Shown: positions 8,191 through 16,530 of the stretch, one piece after another | Layout of the letters: each line of letters opens with the position of its first letter | How positions within the stretch are numbered: position 1 is the first letter of the stretch | NCBI GenBank assembly: GCA_018433595.1 | Contig: JAHDQY010000046.1 | Coordinates: 1-64,000 of the forward strand | Direction: 5' to 3' | DNA: 64,000 bases | From: Synergistales bacterium | GTDB taxonomy: Bacteria; Synergistota; Synergistia; Synergistales; Aminithiophilaceae | The notes under the pieces: generated by a model | The model's input: the letters and a program-made list of their open reading frames with translations, nothing else | Databases searched by the model: none | Told to the model about the DNA's origin: nothing | Made by a program: the position numbers and the translations under genes

Positions 8191-9060
8191 ATGGCCACAT
8201 CGGAGAGTTACTGGTGGTACATCACTCTGGAGACGAAGGCCGGTGACGACGAAATGCTCGTCTCCCTGGCCGAACTCTGCGGGAGCATCGGCGCCGAAAT
8301 ACAGGATCTGCCTCTCTCGGTCCGGTCGCGGCTCTTTTTCCGCAGCGACAAGGACCTGGCCCACTGGTTGGGGGAGGTCAACGATGTTCTCGAGTCCTGG
8401 CCCGGTGTCGTCGTCGTCGACATGGGGCGCGTCGATAACCGCCCCTGGCACCGGGAGTGGAAGGAGGCCTTCCCGCCCCTTCCCATCGGCAAGGGACTGG
8501 TCGTTCTTGCCCCCTGGCACAGCGGCAGCGAGCCCGTGGGGAGGCTGCCTCTCTACATTCATCCCAAGAGCGCTTTCGGTACGGGATACCACGAGAGCAC
8601 CCAGCTGGCTCTGGAGTTCCTGGAGCGTTACCTTCAGAAAGGCATGTCCGTCGCCGACATCGGCACCGGTTCGGGCATCCTGGCCATCGCTGCGGCCAAG
8701 CTCGGCGCCTCGCATGTCCTGGCCCGGGATCTCGATCCGTCCGTCATCGTCGAAGTCCGCGAAAACTGTGCCCTCAACGGCCTCTCCGAGAAGGAGGTCG
8801 AGGTGGGAGAAGGGGATCTCCTCAAAGGGATCGACAGCCTCTTCGACCTCCTGACGGCCAATATTCTGTTTGAGCCCCTCGTTCAGATGCTGCCCGACCT
8901 GCCGCGCGTTCTCCGCCCCGGCGCGAGGGCGCTCTTCGCCGGTCTCTCCCTGAGGGATCGTGCTCCCTTCCGGGAGGTTCTTTCCCGGCAGGGCCTGGTC
9001 GAGATCGACGAGAAGACCAAGGGGGAGTGGTGGGGTGTCGTGGCCGAGATTCCGGCTTGA
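8191..9060 (+). CDS. prmA: Ribosomal protein L11 methyltransferase PrmA
   Basis: 289 residues. The N-terminal L11-recognition domain is followed by the family motif AFGTGYHESTQLALE, the SAM-binding motif VADIGTGSGILAIAAAK and TANILFEPL, which replaces the usual NPPY-like motif in PrmA. It trimethylates ribosomal protein L11. Start: ATG 8191 after AAAGGAGGGAG. It comes directly after the dnaJ terminator and overlaps rsmE by 26 nt. PrmA following dnaJ is a common arrangement. Confidence 0.94.
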   Translation: MATSESYWWYITLETKAGDDEMLVSLAELCGSIGAEIQDLPLSVRSRLFFRSDKDLAHWLGEVNDVLESWPGVVVVDMGRVDNRPWHREWKEAFPPLPIGKGLVVLAPWHSGSEPVGRLPLYIHPKSAFGTGYHESTQLALEFLERYLQKGMSVADIGTGSGILAIAAAKLGASHVLARDLDPSVIVEVRENCALNGLSEKEVEVGEGDLLKGIDSLFDLLTANILFEPLVQMLPDLPRVLRPGARALFAGLSLRDRAPFREVLSRQGLVEIDEKTKGEWWGVVAEIPA

Positions 9061-9772
9061 GGAGTGCCCTCTCCTTGAAGAGGGGCTTTGGCGTCTCGCT
9101 CCCGAGGAGGCCCGCCATCTGGTGACGGTGCGGCACTGCCGGGAGGGGGATTCCGTGGAAGGGCTGATGCCTGGGCGCCTGCTGCTCTTCCGCCTGGAGC
9201 GGTGTGATGGGGGATGGGCCGTCCGTCTCATCGAAGAGATGGCGATGACCGACGATATCCCCGAGATCGTTCTGCTGGCCGGGCTGCTCAAGGGCGATGC
9301 CTTCGATCTTCTTCTGCGTCAGGTGACGGAGCTGGGAGTGAGCAGGATCGTCCCCCTGCTCTGCGATCATTCCGTCGTCCGCCTGGAGGGGGGACGGGCC
9401 GATAAAAAACAGGCCCGCTGGCTCCGGATCGTTCAGGAAGAATCCAAACAGTGCCGTTCGCCGATGGTTCCCCTTATTGAGGTTCCCCGCCCCGTCGAAG
9501 GGGCTTTGGCGTTGGACCTCCCCCGCCACCGTTTCCTTGCCGCCATCGAGAAGGAGGCGACACCTCTGGGCGCTCTTGACGTTCCTTCCTCTGTTGTCCT
9601 GGCTGTCGGCCCCGAGGGTGACTGGTCCCTCCGGGAGCGTTCCCTTTTCGAAGAGGCCTGTTTCAGCCCGGTCTACCTGGGCGACCGGATCCTGAGGGCC
9701 TTCACTGCGGCTGCCGTTGTCACCTCCTGGGCTGTCCTGGGCTGGAAAGGGGGCCGCCGTGTCGATTCTTGA
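9035..9772 (+). CDS. rsmE: 16S rRNA (uracil-1498-N3)-methyltransferase RsmE
   Basis: 245 residues, normal for the family. N-terminal PUA-like segment (PRFRLEE...EEARHLVTVRHCREGD), then a SPOUT knot domain with LLKGDAFDLLLRQVTELG, AVGPEGDWS and LGDRILRAFTAA; these correspond to the GPEGG and LG-RILR-ETA motifs, with Asp in place of the last Gly and Phe in place of Glu. Start: GTG 9035, inside prmA, after a GGGGGAG sequence. Stop overlaps mtaB by 14 nt. Confidence 0.92.
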   Translation: MSWPRFRLEECPLLEEGLWRLAPEEARHLVTVRHCREGDSVEGLMPGRLLLFRLERCDGGWAVRLIEEMAMTDDIPEIVLLAGLLKGDAFDLLLRQVTELGVSRIVPLLCDHSVVRLEGGRADKKQARWLRIVQEESKQCRSPMVPLIEVPRPVEGALALDLPRHRFLAAIEKEATPLGALDVPSSVVLAVGPEGDWSLRERSLFEEACFSPVYLGDRILRAFTAAAVVTSWAVLGWKGGRRVDS

Positions 9773-11096
9773 GGGGCTGCGGGTCCATGTCGAGGCGCTG
9801 GGCTGCCGGAGCAATCAGTACGAGGCCGAAGCGCTGGCCGACGCTTTCGCCGCCCGGGGAAGCGAGCTCGTCGGCGAGCCGCCTTGGGATGTGGCCGTCG
9901 TCGTCTCCTGCTCCGTAACCGCCGCGGCCGACGGCAAGAGCCGTCAGCTCCTTCGCCGGTTCCGCCGTTGCTGTCCCGAAGGCGTTGTCGTCGCGACGGG
10001 CTGCTGGGCCCAGAAGGCCTCCCCTGGGGAGTTTCGGTCCGTCGGCGCTGACCTGATGGTCGGCAACGGCCGGAAGGTTGAGTTGCCCCGCGCCGTCGAG
10101 TCCCTCCTTGAGGGGAGCCTCCCCTCGGGGACGATCCTGCGTGACGGAGTTCCTCCGCGGCGCTGGGATGCGCTTTTCATGTGTCGCCCGAGGCTTCACA
10201 GCCGGGCGTTCATCAAGGTCCAGGATGGCTGTGACCATTTCTGCAGCTACTGCATCATCCCCTACCTGAGAGGGCTTTCCGTCAGCCGTCCCCTGGCCGA
10301 TGTGGAAAGGGAGGTCCGCTCCGTCGTCGCCTCCGGTTGTCCCGAAGTGGTGCTCACCGGAATTCACCTCGGCCTGTACGGTCGGGACATCGGTTCTTCG
10401 CTGGGAGAGCTCGTCTCGGTCGTGACCGCCGTGGAGGGACTCCGGCGCCTCCGCTTCGGCTCCCTCGAACCCTTCGCCATCGAAGAAAAGCTTCTTGCCG
10501 TCCTGGCCTCCTCTCCGGTATTCTCTCCTCATCTCCACCTGCCTCTTCAAAGCGGGGACGATGAGGTGCTCCGCCGGATGAGGCGAGGCTACTCGGCGGA
10601 CGATTTCCGACGTCTCGTCGCGAAGTTGCGCGGTCTTTTCGGCGACGACCTCCATCTCGGCACGGACCTCCTTGTCGGCTTCCCCGGCGAGACCGATGCG
10701 GCGTTCGACCGCTCAATGGAACTTCTGGAAGAGCTCGCCTTCGGCCGCCTTCACATCTTTCCTTTCTCGCCCCGCGAGGGAACCGCTGCGGCGTCCCTCG
10801 GGGATCGAATCGCTCCGGACGTCGTCCGCGAACGCTGCGGCCGCGCCGTCGCCCTGGGAGAGCGTCTTCTTTCCCGGTATGCCCGGCGCTGGATCGGAAG
10901 AGAGGTCGAAACCGTCGTCGAGCGGGTTGATGGAGGCACACTGAGAGGTCTGACGGCTCATTTCGTTGAAGTCGAGGCTCCCGCTCCCGAGGGGATGGAA
11001 GTCAATGATGTCGTTGCTCTCCAAGTCGGAAAGGAACAGGCGGGGAGCCTTCTGGCTGCACCGGTCATCAGTGAGGTGATTCGATGGAAGAGGTGA
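9759..11096 (+). CDS. mtaB: tRNA (N6-threonylcarbamoyladenosine-37) methylthiotransferase MtaB
   Basis: 445 residues. The N-terminal UPF0004 domain has three cluster Cys (LGCRSNQYE, SCSVTAAADG, TGCWAQK); the radical SAM domain has CDHFCSYC, the C-x3-C-x2-C iron-sulfur motif; a TRAM-like C-terminal segment follows. It converts t6A37 to ms2t6A37 in tRNAs. Start: GTG 9759 within rsmE. The end overlaps the next gene by 13 nt, so rsmE-mtaB-hsp70 are probably translationally coupled. Confidence 0.92.
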   Translation: MSILEGLRVHVEALGCRSNQYEAEALADAFAARGSELVGEPPWDVAVVVSCSVTAAADGKSRQLLRRFRRCCPEGVVVATGCWAQKASPGEFRSVGADLMVGNGRKVELPRAVESLLEGSLPSGTILRDGVPPRRWDALFMCRPRLHSRAFIKVQDGCDHFCSYCIIPYLRGLSVSRPLADVEREVRSVVASGCPEVVLTGIHLGLYGRDIGSSLGELVSVVTAVEGLRRLRFGSLEPFAIEEKLLAVLASSPVFSPHLHLPLQSGDDEVLRRMRRGYSADDFRRLVAKLRGLFGDDLHLGTDLLVGFPGETDAAFDRSMELLEELAFGRLHIFPFSPREGTAAASLGDRIAPDVVRERCGRAVALGERLLSRYARRWIGREVETVVERVDGGTLRGLTAHFVEVEAPAPEGMEVNDVVALQVGKEQAGSLLAAPVISEVIRWKR

Positions 11097-12646
11097 TGCT
11101 CGGCATCGACTTGGGGACGCGTTACGCCCTGACGGCACTCTGCAGGGAGGATCACAGACCCTATATCCTGCCCAATCGCTGGGGGAGCGAAAGAACGCCT
11201 TCCGTCGTTGCCCTGACCGAGCGAGGCTGGGTGGCCGGAGAGGAGGCGGCTCGAGTCTCTCTTCTTCGGCCCGACCGGGCCTGGTGGAACGTCAAGCGCC
11301 GCATCGGAACGGGATGGAAGGCCCGCTGCGACGGTCGGTCCTATTCGCCGGAAGAGCTCCTGGTGCCGTTGCTGCGGCTTCTGCGGGAAGATGCCGAGGC
11401 CCTGCTGGGGCGCTACGTGCTCTCCGGTGTCCTCGCTCTGCCGGCCCACTTCAGCTTTTCTGAGAGGGAGGCCCTTTCCCGGGCGGCCCGCGAGGCGGGG
11501 TTTGAAAAAGTCATTCTCGTCAACGAGCCGACGGCCGCCGCCCTGGCCAGCGAAAGCCGGGGCCGGCACCTTGTCCTCGATTTCGGAGCCGGTACCGTCG
11601 ATCTCTCCGTCGTCGAAGTCGAGGACGGCGTCTGGCAGATCCTGGAAAGCCGGGGGCGGAGCGACCTGGGAGGCGCCGATATCGATCGCCTCCTGGCCGA
11701 AGATCTCTTCCGGCGCTGCGGCGAGAGAGGGGACGAGGACGATTCCCGGTGGCCTCTTCTGCAGGCCGAGTCGGAGGCCGTCAAGGTGGCCCTTTCCGAG
11801 GCTCGATCCTGCCCTTGGCATGTCCCGGCCGGCCTCTTCCCCGGCGTCTCCTCGCCTGTCGACGTCACACGGGCGGAGCTGGAGACGCTCATCACCCCTC
11901 TTCTGGAGCAGGTTGTCGATCTGACGGAAGACCTCTGGCTTCGCCATCGCCCCGAAAGCCTCCTCCTCGTCGGAGGGAGCAGCCGCATCCCCCTGCTGAG
12001 GAGGCTTCTCGAAGAGCGTGGAATGAAGGCCGGGAGACTTCGCCTCTGTCCCGATGAGGCCGTCGTCTTCGGCGCCGCCCTGCGGGGACTTCCTCAGAAA
12101 GCGGAGCGCCTTCTTCTCGATGTCCTCTCCGAGGGGCTGGGGATACGCACCGCCGATGGGGCCGTCGCCCTTCTTCTCGACAGGGGCACGCCTCTTCCCG
12201 CCGCGGCCAGGCGACGGTTCGTGGCGACGGGGAGCGGCCGGATCCAGGTCGAGGTCCTTCAGGTCGCCCGAGAGGGGGAGCGAGCCCTGGGCAGCCTCTC
12301 CATCTCCTCTCTCTCCCGGGGAGACGAGGTGGAAGTCGCTTTTCGTGTCGACGGCGGCGGCTCCTTGCACGTGGAAATCCGCTACGGCCAGGAGAGGCTC
12401 TGGCGGATTCTGCCCCTTGAGGGAGAGAAGGAAGATCGCGGCGAGGCCTTCCGACGGAACCGGGAGCGGCTGGAACACAAGCTGGCTCTTCTGTCGGGGC
12501 TGCTCGACGCCGAGAGGCAGGATCGCCTTCGGTCCCTCGTCGGCAAGATCAGGCTTCTTCCCGATGACGATGAAGCGGTCCGAAGCGAGGCGATGGAGGT
12601 TCTTGATCACCTTGCCGCCGCTCTCGAAGGAGAGGACGTCTCATGA
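11084..12646 (+). CDS. Divergent short Hsp70 (second DnaK-like chaperone)
   Basis: 520 residues, about 85 shorter than the DnaK at 5094. The ATPase domain is intact by motif: LGIDLGTRYALTAL with the catalytic Asp, the conserved Lys in WNVKRRIGTG, NEPTAAALAS, LDFGAGTVDLSVVEV and LLLVGGSSRIPLLRR. The interdomain linker (RLLLDVLSEGLG) and a beta substrate-binding domain follow, but the helical lid is short and no EEVD-type tail exists. It overlaps the next gene, a J-protein, by 4 nt (ATGA), so the pair likely acts together. HscC-like specialised Hsp70s are the nearest general comparison; the client is unknown. Confidence 0.88.
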   Translation: MEEVMLGIDLGTRYALTALCREDHRPYILPNRWGSERTPSVVALTERGWVAGEEAARVSLLRPDRAWWNVKRRIGTGWKARCDGRSYSPEELLVPLLRLLREDAEALLGRYVLSGVLALPAHFSFSEREALSRAAREAGFEKVILVNEPTAAALASESRGRHLVLDFGAGTVDLSVVEVEDGVWQILESRGRSDLGGADIDRLLAEDLFRRCGERGDEDDSRWPLLQAESEAVKVALSEARSCPWHVPAGLFPGVSSPVDVTRAELETLITPLLEQVVDLTEDLWLRHRPESLLLVGGSSRIPLLRRLLEERGMKAGRLRLCPDEAVVFGAALRGLPQKAERLLLDVLSEGLGIRTADGAVALLLDRGTPLPAAARRRFVATGSGRIQVEVLQVAREGERALGSLSISSLSRGDEVEVAFRVDGGGSLHVEIRYGQERLWRILPLEGEKEDRGEAFRRNRERLEHKLALLSGLLDAERQDRLRSLVGKIRLLPDDDEAVRSEAMEVLDHLAAALEGEDVS

Positions 12647-13590
12647 TCCCCTCCGAGCTGGAAGCCTGTTTCCGCGTTCTCGGCATCACTCCCCGGGCGG
12701 ACTGGGACGAGGTCAAATCCGCCTTTCGGCGCCTGGCCCGGACCTGCCACCCCGACGTGGCCGGTCCCGAAAGCTCCTCGCACTTCGCCGAGATCAACGA
12801 AGCCTATATGGATATCAAGCGTTTCCTTCTCTCCGGCAAGCCCCCTGAAAGACCTCTGCGCCGACGGGATGCCTCGCCGAAAAACCGGACGGGGGCCGAC
12901 GGAAACAGGACAGGCCGCAAGGGTTTCGGAGAAAGGATGCGGCAGCGGCGTCTTGATGAGGCGCTCAACGAGGCGGCCCGTCGTGTCGAATCCCTGCTCA
13001 GGAGAGCTGCGGAGAAAAAGGAGGAGGGCCTGTCGAGCCACCTCGAGAGGCTGCGCAGCGTCCATCCCGCCGTGATTCTCCTCGCTTTAGAGGCGCTTTC
13101 GGGGCGGACCGGAGAGGAGGAGGTCCGCAAGGCTCTCGTCGAGCTTCTCTGCCGGCCCTCGCTGGAGAGGGAGGTGCTTCACCGCGCCCTGGACCTTATC
13201 GGTCCGGCCGACCGCGACATCATCACTCTTCTTTCCCGCAGGGCGGGCTCTGTCGACGCCGAGGCGGCCTTGGCGCTTCTCCGTTCCTTACGGGGAACCC
13301 CGGACGTGGAGACTCTGCTCGTCCGATGGCTTTCTCACCGCTCGGAGAAAGTCGTTGCAGAGGCCCTCGCCCAATGGCCTCTTTCGGCGCCGCCGCCTGA
13401 CGATCTGAGTCTCTCGAGGCTTCTTCGGAGGCGGGAGGAAATCGTCCTCATTCCTCTTCTCAGGCTCCTTTACCGCTACGGTGCTCCGCCCTGGGCCTTT
13501 TTCTCCCTCAGGAACCTGGCCGCCGATCACCCTTCAACGGCCGTTCGAGTCTGGGCTCGTTCTGTTGTGTCACAAGGCGACGTAGTATAG
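12643..13590 (+). CDS. J-domain protein with HEAT-like C-terminus, partner of the second Hsp70
   Basis: 315 residues. The N-terminal J-domain (about 5-70) contains the HPD motif in CHPDVAG. There is no Gly/Phe region and no zinc-finger repeats. After a basic linker (residues 70-105), residues about 105-310 are Leu/Arg-rich paired helices resembling HEAT/ARM repeats (for example VRKALVELLCRPSLEREVLH), which may bind a client. It starts with ATG inside the ATGA overlap with the Hsp70 gene, preceded by AAGGAGAGG. A J-protein paired with a lid-reduced Hsp70 suggests a dedicated machine. A promoter for the next genes overlaps its 3' end. Confidence 0.85.
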   Translation: MIPSELEACFRVLGITPRADWDEVKSAFRRLARTCHPDVAGPESSSHFAEINEAYMDIKRFLLSGKPPERPLRRRDASPKNRTGADGNRTGRKGFGERMRQRRLDEALNEAARRVESLLRRAAEKKEEGLSSHLERLRSVHPAVILLALEALSGRTGEEEVRKALVELLCRPSLEREVLHRALDLIGPADRDIITLLSRRAGSVDAEAALALLRSLRGTPDVETLLVRWLSHRSEKVVAEALAQWPLSAPPPDDLSLSRLLRRREEIVLIPLLRLLYRYGAPPWAFFSLRNLAADHPSTAVRVWARSVVSQGDVV

Positions 13591-13593
13591 AAT
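13565..13593 (+). promoter_or_regulatory. Candidate promoter for hit-rpsU-yqeY
   Basis: TTGTGT (13565-13570), 17-nt spacer, TAGAAT (13588-13593), overlapping the stop codon of the J-protein gene. Confidence 0.5.
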
Positions 13594-13630
13594 GACAAGG
13601 AGTTACTGTAGAAGGAAAGGAGCCGATTCG

Positions 13631-13969
13631 TTGGAGTCCTGCGTGTTTTGCCAGATTGCCGAGGGTCGGCTGCCGGCGGACGTTCTTTTCGAAGACGATG
13701 ACGTGCTCGTTATCAGAGACATTGCGCCTAAGGCTCCGGTCCATCTCCTTGTGTTTCCGAGAAAGCACCTGACTTCCGCCGTTGAAGTGGATGACGGTTC
13801 TCTCTGGTCGAAGCTCATGACCGTTGCCGTCTCCACAGCGAAACGGATGGAGCTTGTCGAGCGAGGTTTCCGCCTGGTCGTCAACACCGGCGATGAGGCG
13901 GGGCAGACAATCCCCCACCTTCACGTTCACCTGTTAGCGGGACGTTCTTTCCGCTGGCCACCGGGTTAG
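13631..13969 (+). CDS. HIT family hydrolase (HinT-like)
   Basis: 112 residues. It starts with CVFCQIAEG, typical of HinT, and contains the histidine triad HLHVHLL (H-x-H-x-H-x-x) near the C-terminus. HIT proteins hydrolyse nucleoside phosphoramidates or adenylated compounds. Start: TTG 13631 after AAAGGAG; the longer frame from 13592 lacks family similarity. It precedes rpsU and yqeY, a common arrangement. Confidence 0.92.
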   Translation: MESCVFCQIAEGRLPADVLFEDDDVLVIRDIAPKAPVHLLVFPRKHLTSAVEVDDGSLWSKLMTVAVSTAKRMELVERGFRLVVNTGDEAGQTIPHLHVHLLAGRSFRWPPG

Positions 13970-14000
13970 GTGATGGTGGCATAGAAAGGGGGGAATGTGG

Positions 14001-14183
14001 ATGACCACAATCGTTCGCAGAGAGAACGAGTCCATCGACGACACCTTGCGTCGTTTCAAAAGGCTTGTCTCCAAGGACGGCAATCTGAGGGAGGCTCGCA
14101 AGCGGGAACACTACGAGAAGCCCAGTGAGGCGAAAAAACGCAAGATTGCCGACGCCAGACGGCGGGGTTCAAAAAAGAGGTAG
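14001..14183 (+). CDS. rpsU: 30S ribosomal protein S21
   Basis: 60 residues, basic, with the S21 pattern: [20 protein letters not shown], then [16 protein letters not shown]. Start: ATG 14001 after GGGGGGA; an in-frame ATG at 13995 would add two residues. Followed 4 nt later by yqeY. Confidence 0.95.
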   Translation: MTTIVRRENESIDDTLRRFKRLVSKDGNLREARKREHYEKPSEAKKRKIADARRRGSKKR

Positions 14184-14187
14184 GCAA

Positions 14188-14643
14188 GTGAGCCTTCTGG
14201 AACAGGTCCATCAAGATATCGTCAAAGCCATGAAGGAACGCGACGAATCTCGCCTGTCCGCTCTTCGCCTTCTCAAGGCGGCTTTTGAGACGGCCAGAGC
14301 CCAGGGTGGGCGATCGGGCCCTCTCAGTGCTGAAGAGGAGATCGTCCTTGTCAGGCGTCTCGTCAAGCAGCGGAAAGAGGCAGTTGACGCTTTCCGGAAG
14401 GGAGGTGCCGAAGATCGTGCCCGGTCCGAAGAGGCCGAGGCCCATCTTCTGAGTGCCTACCTGCCGCCGGAGCTCTCCCGGGAGGAGATCGAAGCTGCCA
14501 TCGCCGATGTGGTCCGGGAGGTGGGAGCCACTGGCCCCCGGGACCTCGGGCGTGTCATGGGCCCCGTCATGGCCCGCCTGAAAGGAAAGGCTGACGGCAA
14601 TCAGGTCCGTCAGCTCGTTCAGCAGAATCTTGAAAGTCTTTGA
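14188..14643 (+). CDS. GatB/YqeY domain-containing protein
   Basis: 151 residues, the standard YqeY length. It has the typical helical core (MKERDESRLSALRLLKAA), the hinge (LSAYLPPELSREEIE) and the C-terminal tail domain (GRVMGPVMARLKGKADG) similar to the tRNA-binding part of GatB. Molecular role is not settled. Start: GTG 14188 after AAGAGGTAGG. A terminator-like hairpin follows. Confidence 0.92.
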   Translation: MSLLEQVHQDIVKAMKERDESRLSALRLLKAAFETARAQGGRSGPLSAEEEIVLVRRLVKQRKEAVDAFRKGGAEDRARSEEAEAHLLSAYLPPELSREEIEAAIADVVREVGATGPRDLGRVMGPVMARLKGKADGNQVRQLVQQNLESL

Positions 14644-14658
14644 CTGGGCTATCCCGTT

Positions 14659-14700
14659 GAGAGGGCCGGACGTTTTGAAATCGTCCGGCCCTCTCTTGTA
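14659..14700 (+). terminator. Terminator-like hairpin after yqeY
   Basis: A perfect 14-bp stem: GAGAGGGCCGGACG (14659-14672), 9-nt loop, complement at 14682-14695, followed by TTGTA. The U-tract is short but the stem is very stable. Confidence 0.75.
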
Positions 14701-14720
14701 GACAGGGAGGTGTCCAAACG

Positions 14721-15239
14721 ATGCGCTGCCCCCGCTGTGATGCGCCTGAAACGCGCGTGATCGAGACGCGGCTGTCCAACGAGGGACGCGTTGTCCGACG
14801 TCGTCGGGAGTGCCCCTGCTGTGAGGCCCGTTTCACGACCTACGAACGCCTCGAGGAGTGGCAGACGCTCTGCGTCATCAAAAAGGACGGCCGTCGCGAG
14901 AACTTCGATGCCGACAAGCTCCTTCACGGTCTCTGCCGGGCTTGCGAGAAACTTCCCGTCCCTCTCGACCTCCTTCAGGATGCCGTCGATCGCATTGAGA
15001 CGAAGGTCCGTGACCAGGGGGCTCTGGAGGTACCGGCATCCCTTCTGGGAGAACTGGCCATGGAGGAGCTCCGCAAGATCCACCAGGTGGCCTATGTCCG
15101 CTTCGCCTCGGTCTACCGGGAATTCACCGATCTCTCCAACTTCGCTTCTGAAATTGCACGTCTCTGCGGAACTCTTGCCGACTCGACTTCGAGAAACGGG
15201 AGAGACCCTTCCGCTGAGGCCAAGCGAAAACGCTCTTGA
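14721..15239 (+). CDS. nrdR: Transcriptional regulator NrdR
   Basis: 172 residues. Zinc ribbon MRCPRCDAPE...CPCCEARFTTYE (Cys3, Cys6 and a second CxxC pair), then an ATP-cone domain (VIKKDGRRENFDADKLLHGL). NrdR senses ATP/dATP and represses ribonucleotide reductase genes. The class II enzyme nrdJ lies far downstream at 60542; no NrdR box was recognised at either gene. The last 20 residues are a polar extension beyond the usual family end. Confidence 0.96.
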   Translation: MRCPRCDAPETRVIETRLSNEGRVVRRRRECPCCEARFTTYERLEEWQTLCVIKKDGRRENFDADKLLHGLCRACEKLPVPLDLLQDAVDRIETKVRDQGALEVPASLLGELAMEELRKIHQVAYVRFASVYREFTDLSNFASEIARLCGTLADSTSRNGRDPSAEAKRKRS

Positions 15240-15252
15240 GAGAAGATTTAGA

Positions 15253-15281
15253 TTTCCAAAAGCGAGGAACTCTTGTATGAT
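15253..15281 (+). promoter_or_regulatory. Promoter of the liv operon
   Basis: TTTCCA (15253-15258), 17-nt spacer, TATGAT (15276-15281), 41 nt before the livJ start. It matches sigma-70 boxes at 4/6 and 5/6 positions. Confidence 0.6.
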
Positions 15282-15321
15282 GGGTTTACCATTTTTCAAT
15301 AGCATTAGGAGGGATTAAACG

Positions 15322-16455
15322 GTGAAGAAAATAGCGGTTCTGGTATCTCTGTTGGTAATTCTCGGTGCAGTCGGGGCGGCCTGTGCCGAGGAACCCGTCA
15401 GGATCGGTGTCTATCTGCCTCTGACGGGCCAGAACGCCTTCGGCGGCCAGCTCGAGTGCGACGGCATCCTCATGGCTTACGACGAGAAGCCCGAAGTCCT
15501 GGGCAGAAAGATCGAAGTGATTGTCGTCGACAACAAGTCCGACAAGGTCGAGGCAGCCAACGCCGTCGTCCGCCTCATCGAGAAGGAGAAGGTCCACGCC
15601 ATTCTCGGCACTTACGGCTCCTCCCTGGCCATGGCCGGCGGTGAAGTCGCCGAAAAGGCCGGAATCCCCGTTCTCGGCACCTCCTGCACCAACCCGCTTG
15701 TCACCCAGGGCAAGAAGTACTACTTCCGAGCCTGCTACATCGATCCGCTCCAGGGTTCGGCTGCCGCCAAATTTGCCATGGATGTCCTCGGCGCCAAGCA
15801 GGCCGCCGTTCTGAAGGACGTGGCCCAGGACTACTGCGTCGGTCTGGCCGCCTACTTCAAGCGCGCCTTCGAAGCCGCCGGGGGCGAGGTCGTTGCCGAC
15901 CTCAACTACCAGTCGGGTGACCAGGACTTCACGGCCCAGCTGACGACGATCATCAGCAAGAAGCCGGGCGTTCTCTTCATTCCCTCCTATTTCGCCGAAG
16001 GCGCCATCATCATCAAGCAGGCCCGTGAGCTGGGCGGGACCTTCCACATCATGGGCGCCGACGCCATGGACAATCCCGACATGATCACCATCGGCGGCAA
16101 GGACATCGAGGGCTTCGTCTACTCCACCTTCCCCTACGCCCCCGACATGCCTGACATGAGCCCCATGGCCAAGACCTTCACCGAGAACTGGAAGGTCAAG
16201 TTCCCCGACAAGGACCCCAACGCCAACTCGGCCATCGGCTACGACTCCTACATGCTCCTCGTCGACGCCATCGAGCGGGCCGGCAGCACCGATCCCGAGG
16301 CGATCACCGAGGCCCTGGCCAAGACGATGAACTGGGAGGGCGTCACGGGATCGACGACGATCAACGAGACCCACGATGCCGTCAAGCCCGTCGGCTTCAA
16401 GATGGTCAAGGATGGCAAGCAGGTCTACGTCGGCGCCGTCATCCCCGAGATGTAG
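15322..16455 (+). CDS. livJ: Branched-chain amino acid ABC transporter, substrate-binding protein
   Basis: 377 residues. Signal peptide 1-22 (Lys-Lys, hydrophobic core, ACA/EE cleavage); a lipobox is not convincing. The mature part has the type I periplasmic-binding fold with VRIGVYLPLTGQNAFGG at its start, as in LivJ/LivK-type receptors. It delivers amino acids to the LivHMGF permease encoded directly downstream. Ligand cannot be fixed from sequence. Start: GTG 15322 after TAGGAGGG. Confidence 0.92.
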   Translation: MKKIAVLVSLLVILGAVGAACAEEPVRIGVYLPLTGQNAFGGQLECDGILMAYDEKPEVLGRKIEVIVVDNKSDKVEAANAVVRLIEKEKVHAILGTYGSSLAMAGGEVAEKAGIPVLGTSCTNPLVTQGKKYYFRACYIDPLQGSAAAKFAMDVLGAKQAAVLKDVAQDYCVGLAAYFKRAFEAAGGEVVADLNYQSGDQDFTAQLTTIISKKPGVLFIPSYFAEGAIIIKQARELGGTFHIMGADAMDNPDMITIGGKDIEGFVYSTFPYAPDMPDMSPMAKTFTENWKVKFPDKDPNANSAIGYDSYMLLVDAIERAGSTDPEAITEALAKTMNWEGVTGSTTINETHDAVKPVGFKMVKDGKQVYVGAVIPEM

Positions 16456-16463
16456 CGTTCCGA

Positions 16464-16480
16464 CGTTCGACTCTCGAACG
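16464..16480 (+). other. Small intercistronic hairpin after livJ
   Basis: CGTTCGA (16464-16470), 3-nt loop, TCGAACG (16474-16480). It sits 9 nt after the livJ stop and may protect the 3' end of the livJ message. Confidence 0.5.
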
Positions 16481-16483
16481 TTC

Positions 16484-16514
16484 GAGGGGGAGGTCTTCCT
16501 CCCCCTCCTTTCTT
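16484..16514 (+). terminator. Terminator-like attenuator between livJ and livH
   Basis: GAGGGGGAGG (16484-16493), TCTT loop, exact 10-bp complement to 16507, then CTTTCTT. A partial terminator here would give more binding protein than permease, as is usual for such operons. Confidence 0.7.
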
Positions 16515-16530
16515 GCGAGGAGGAGCTCTC

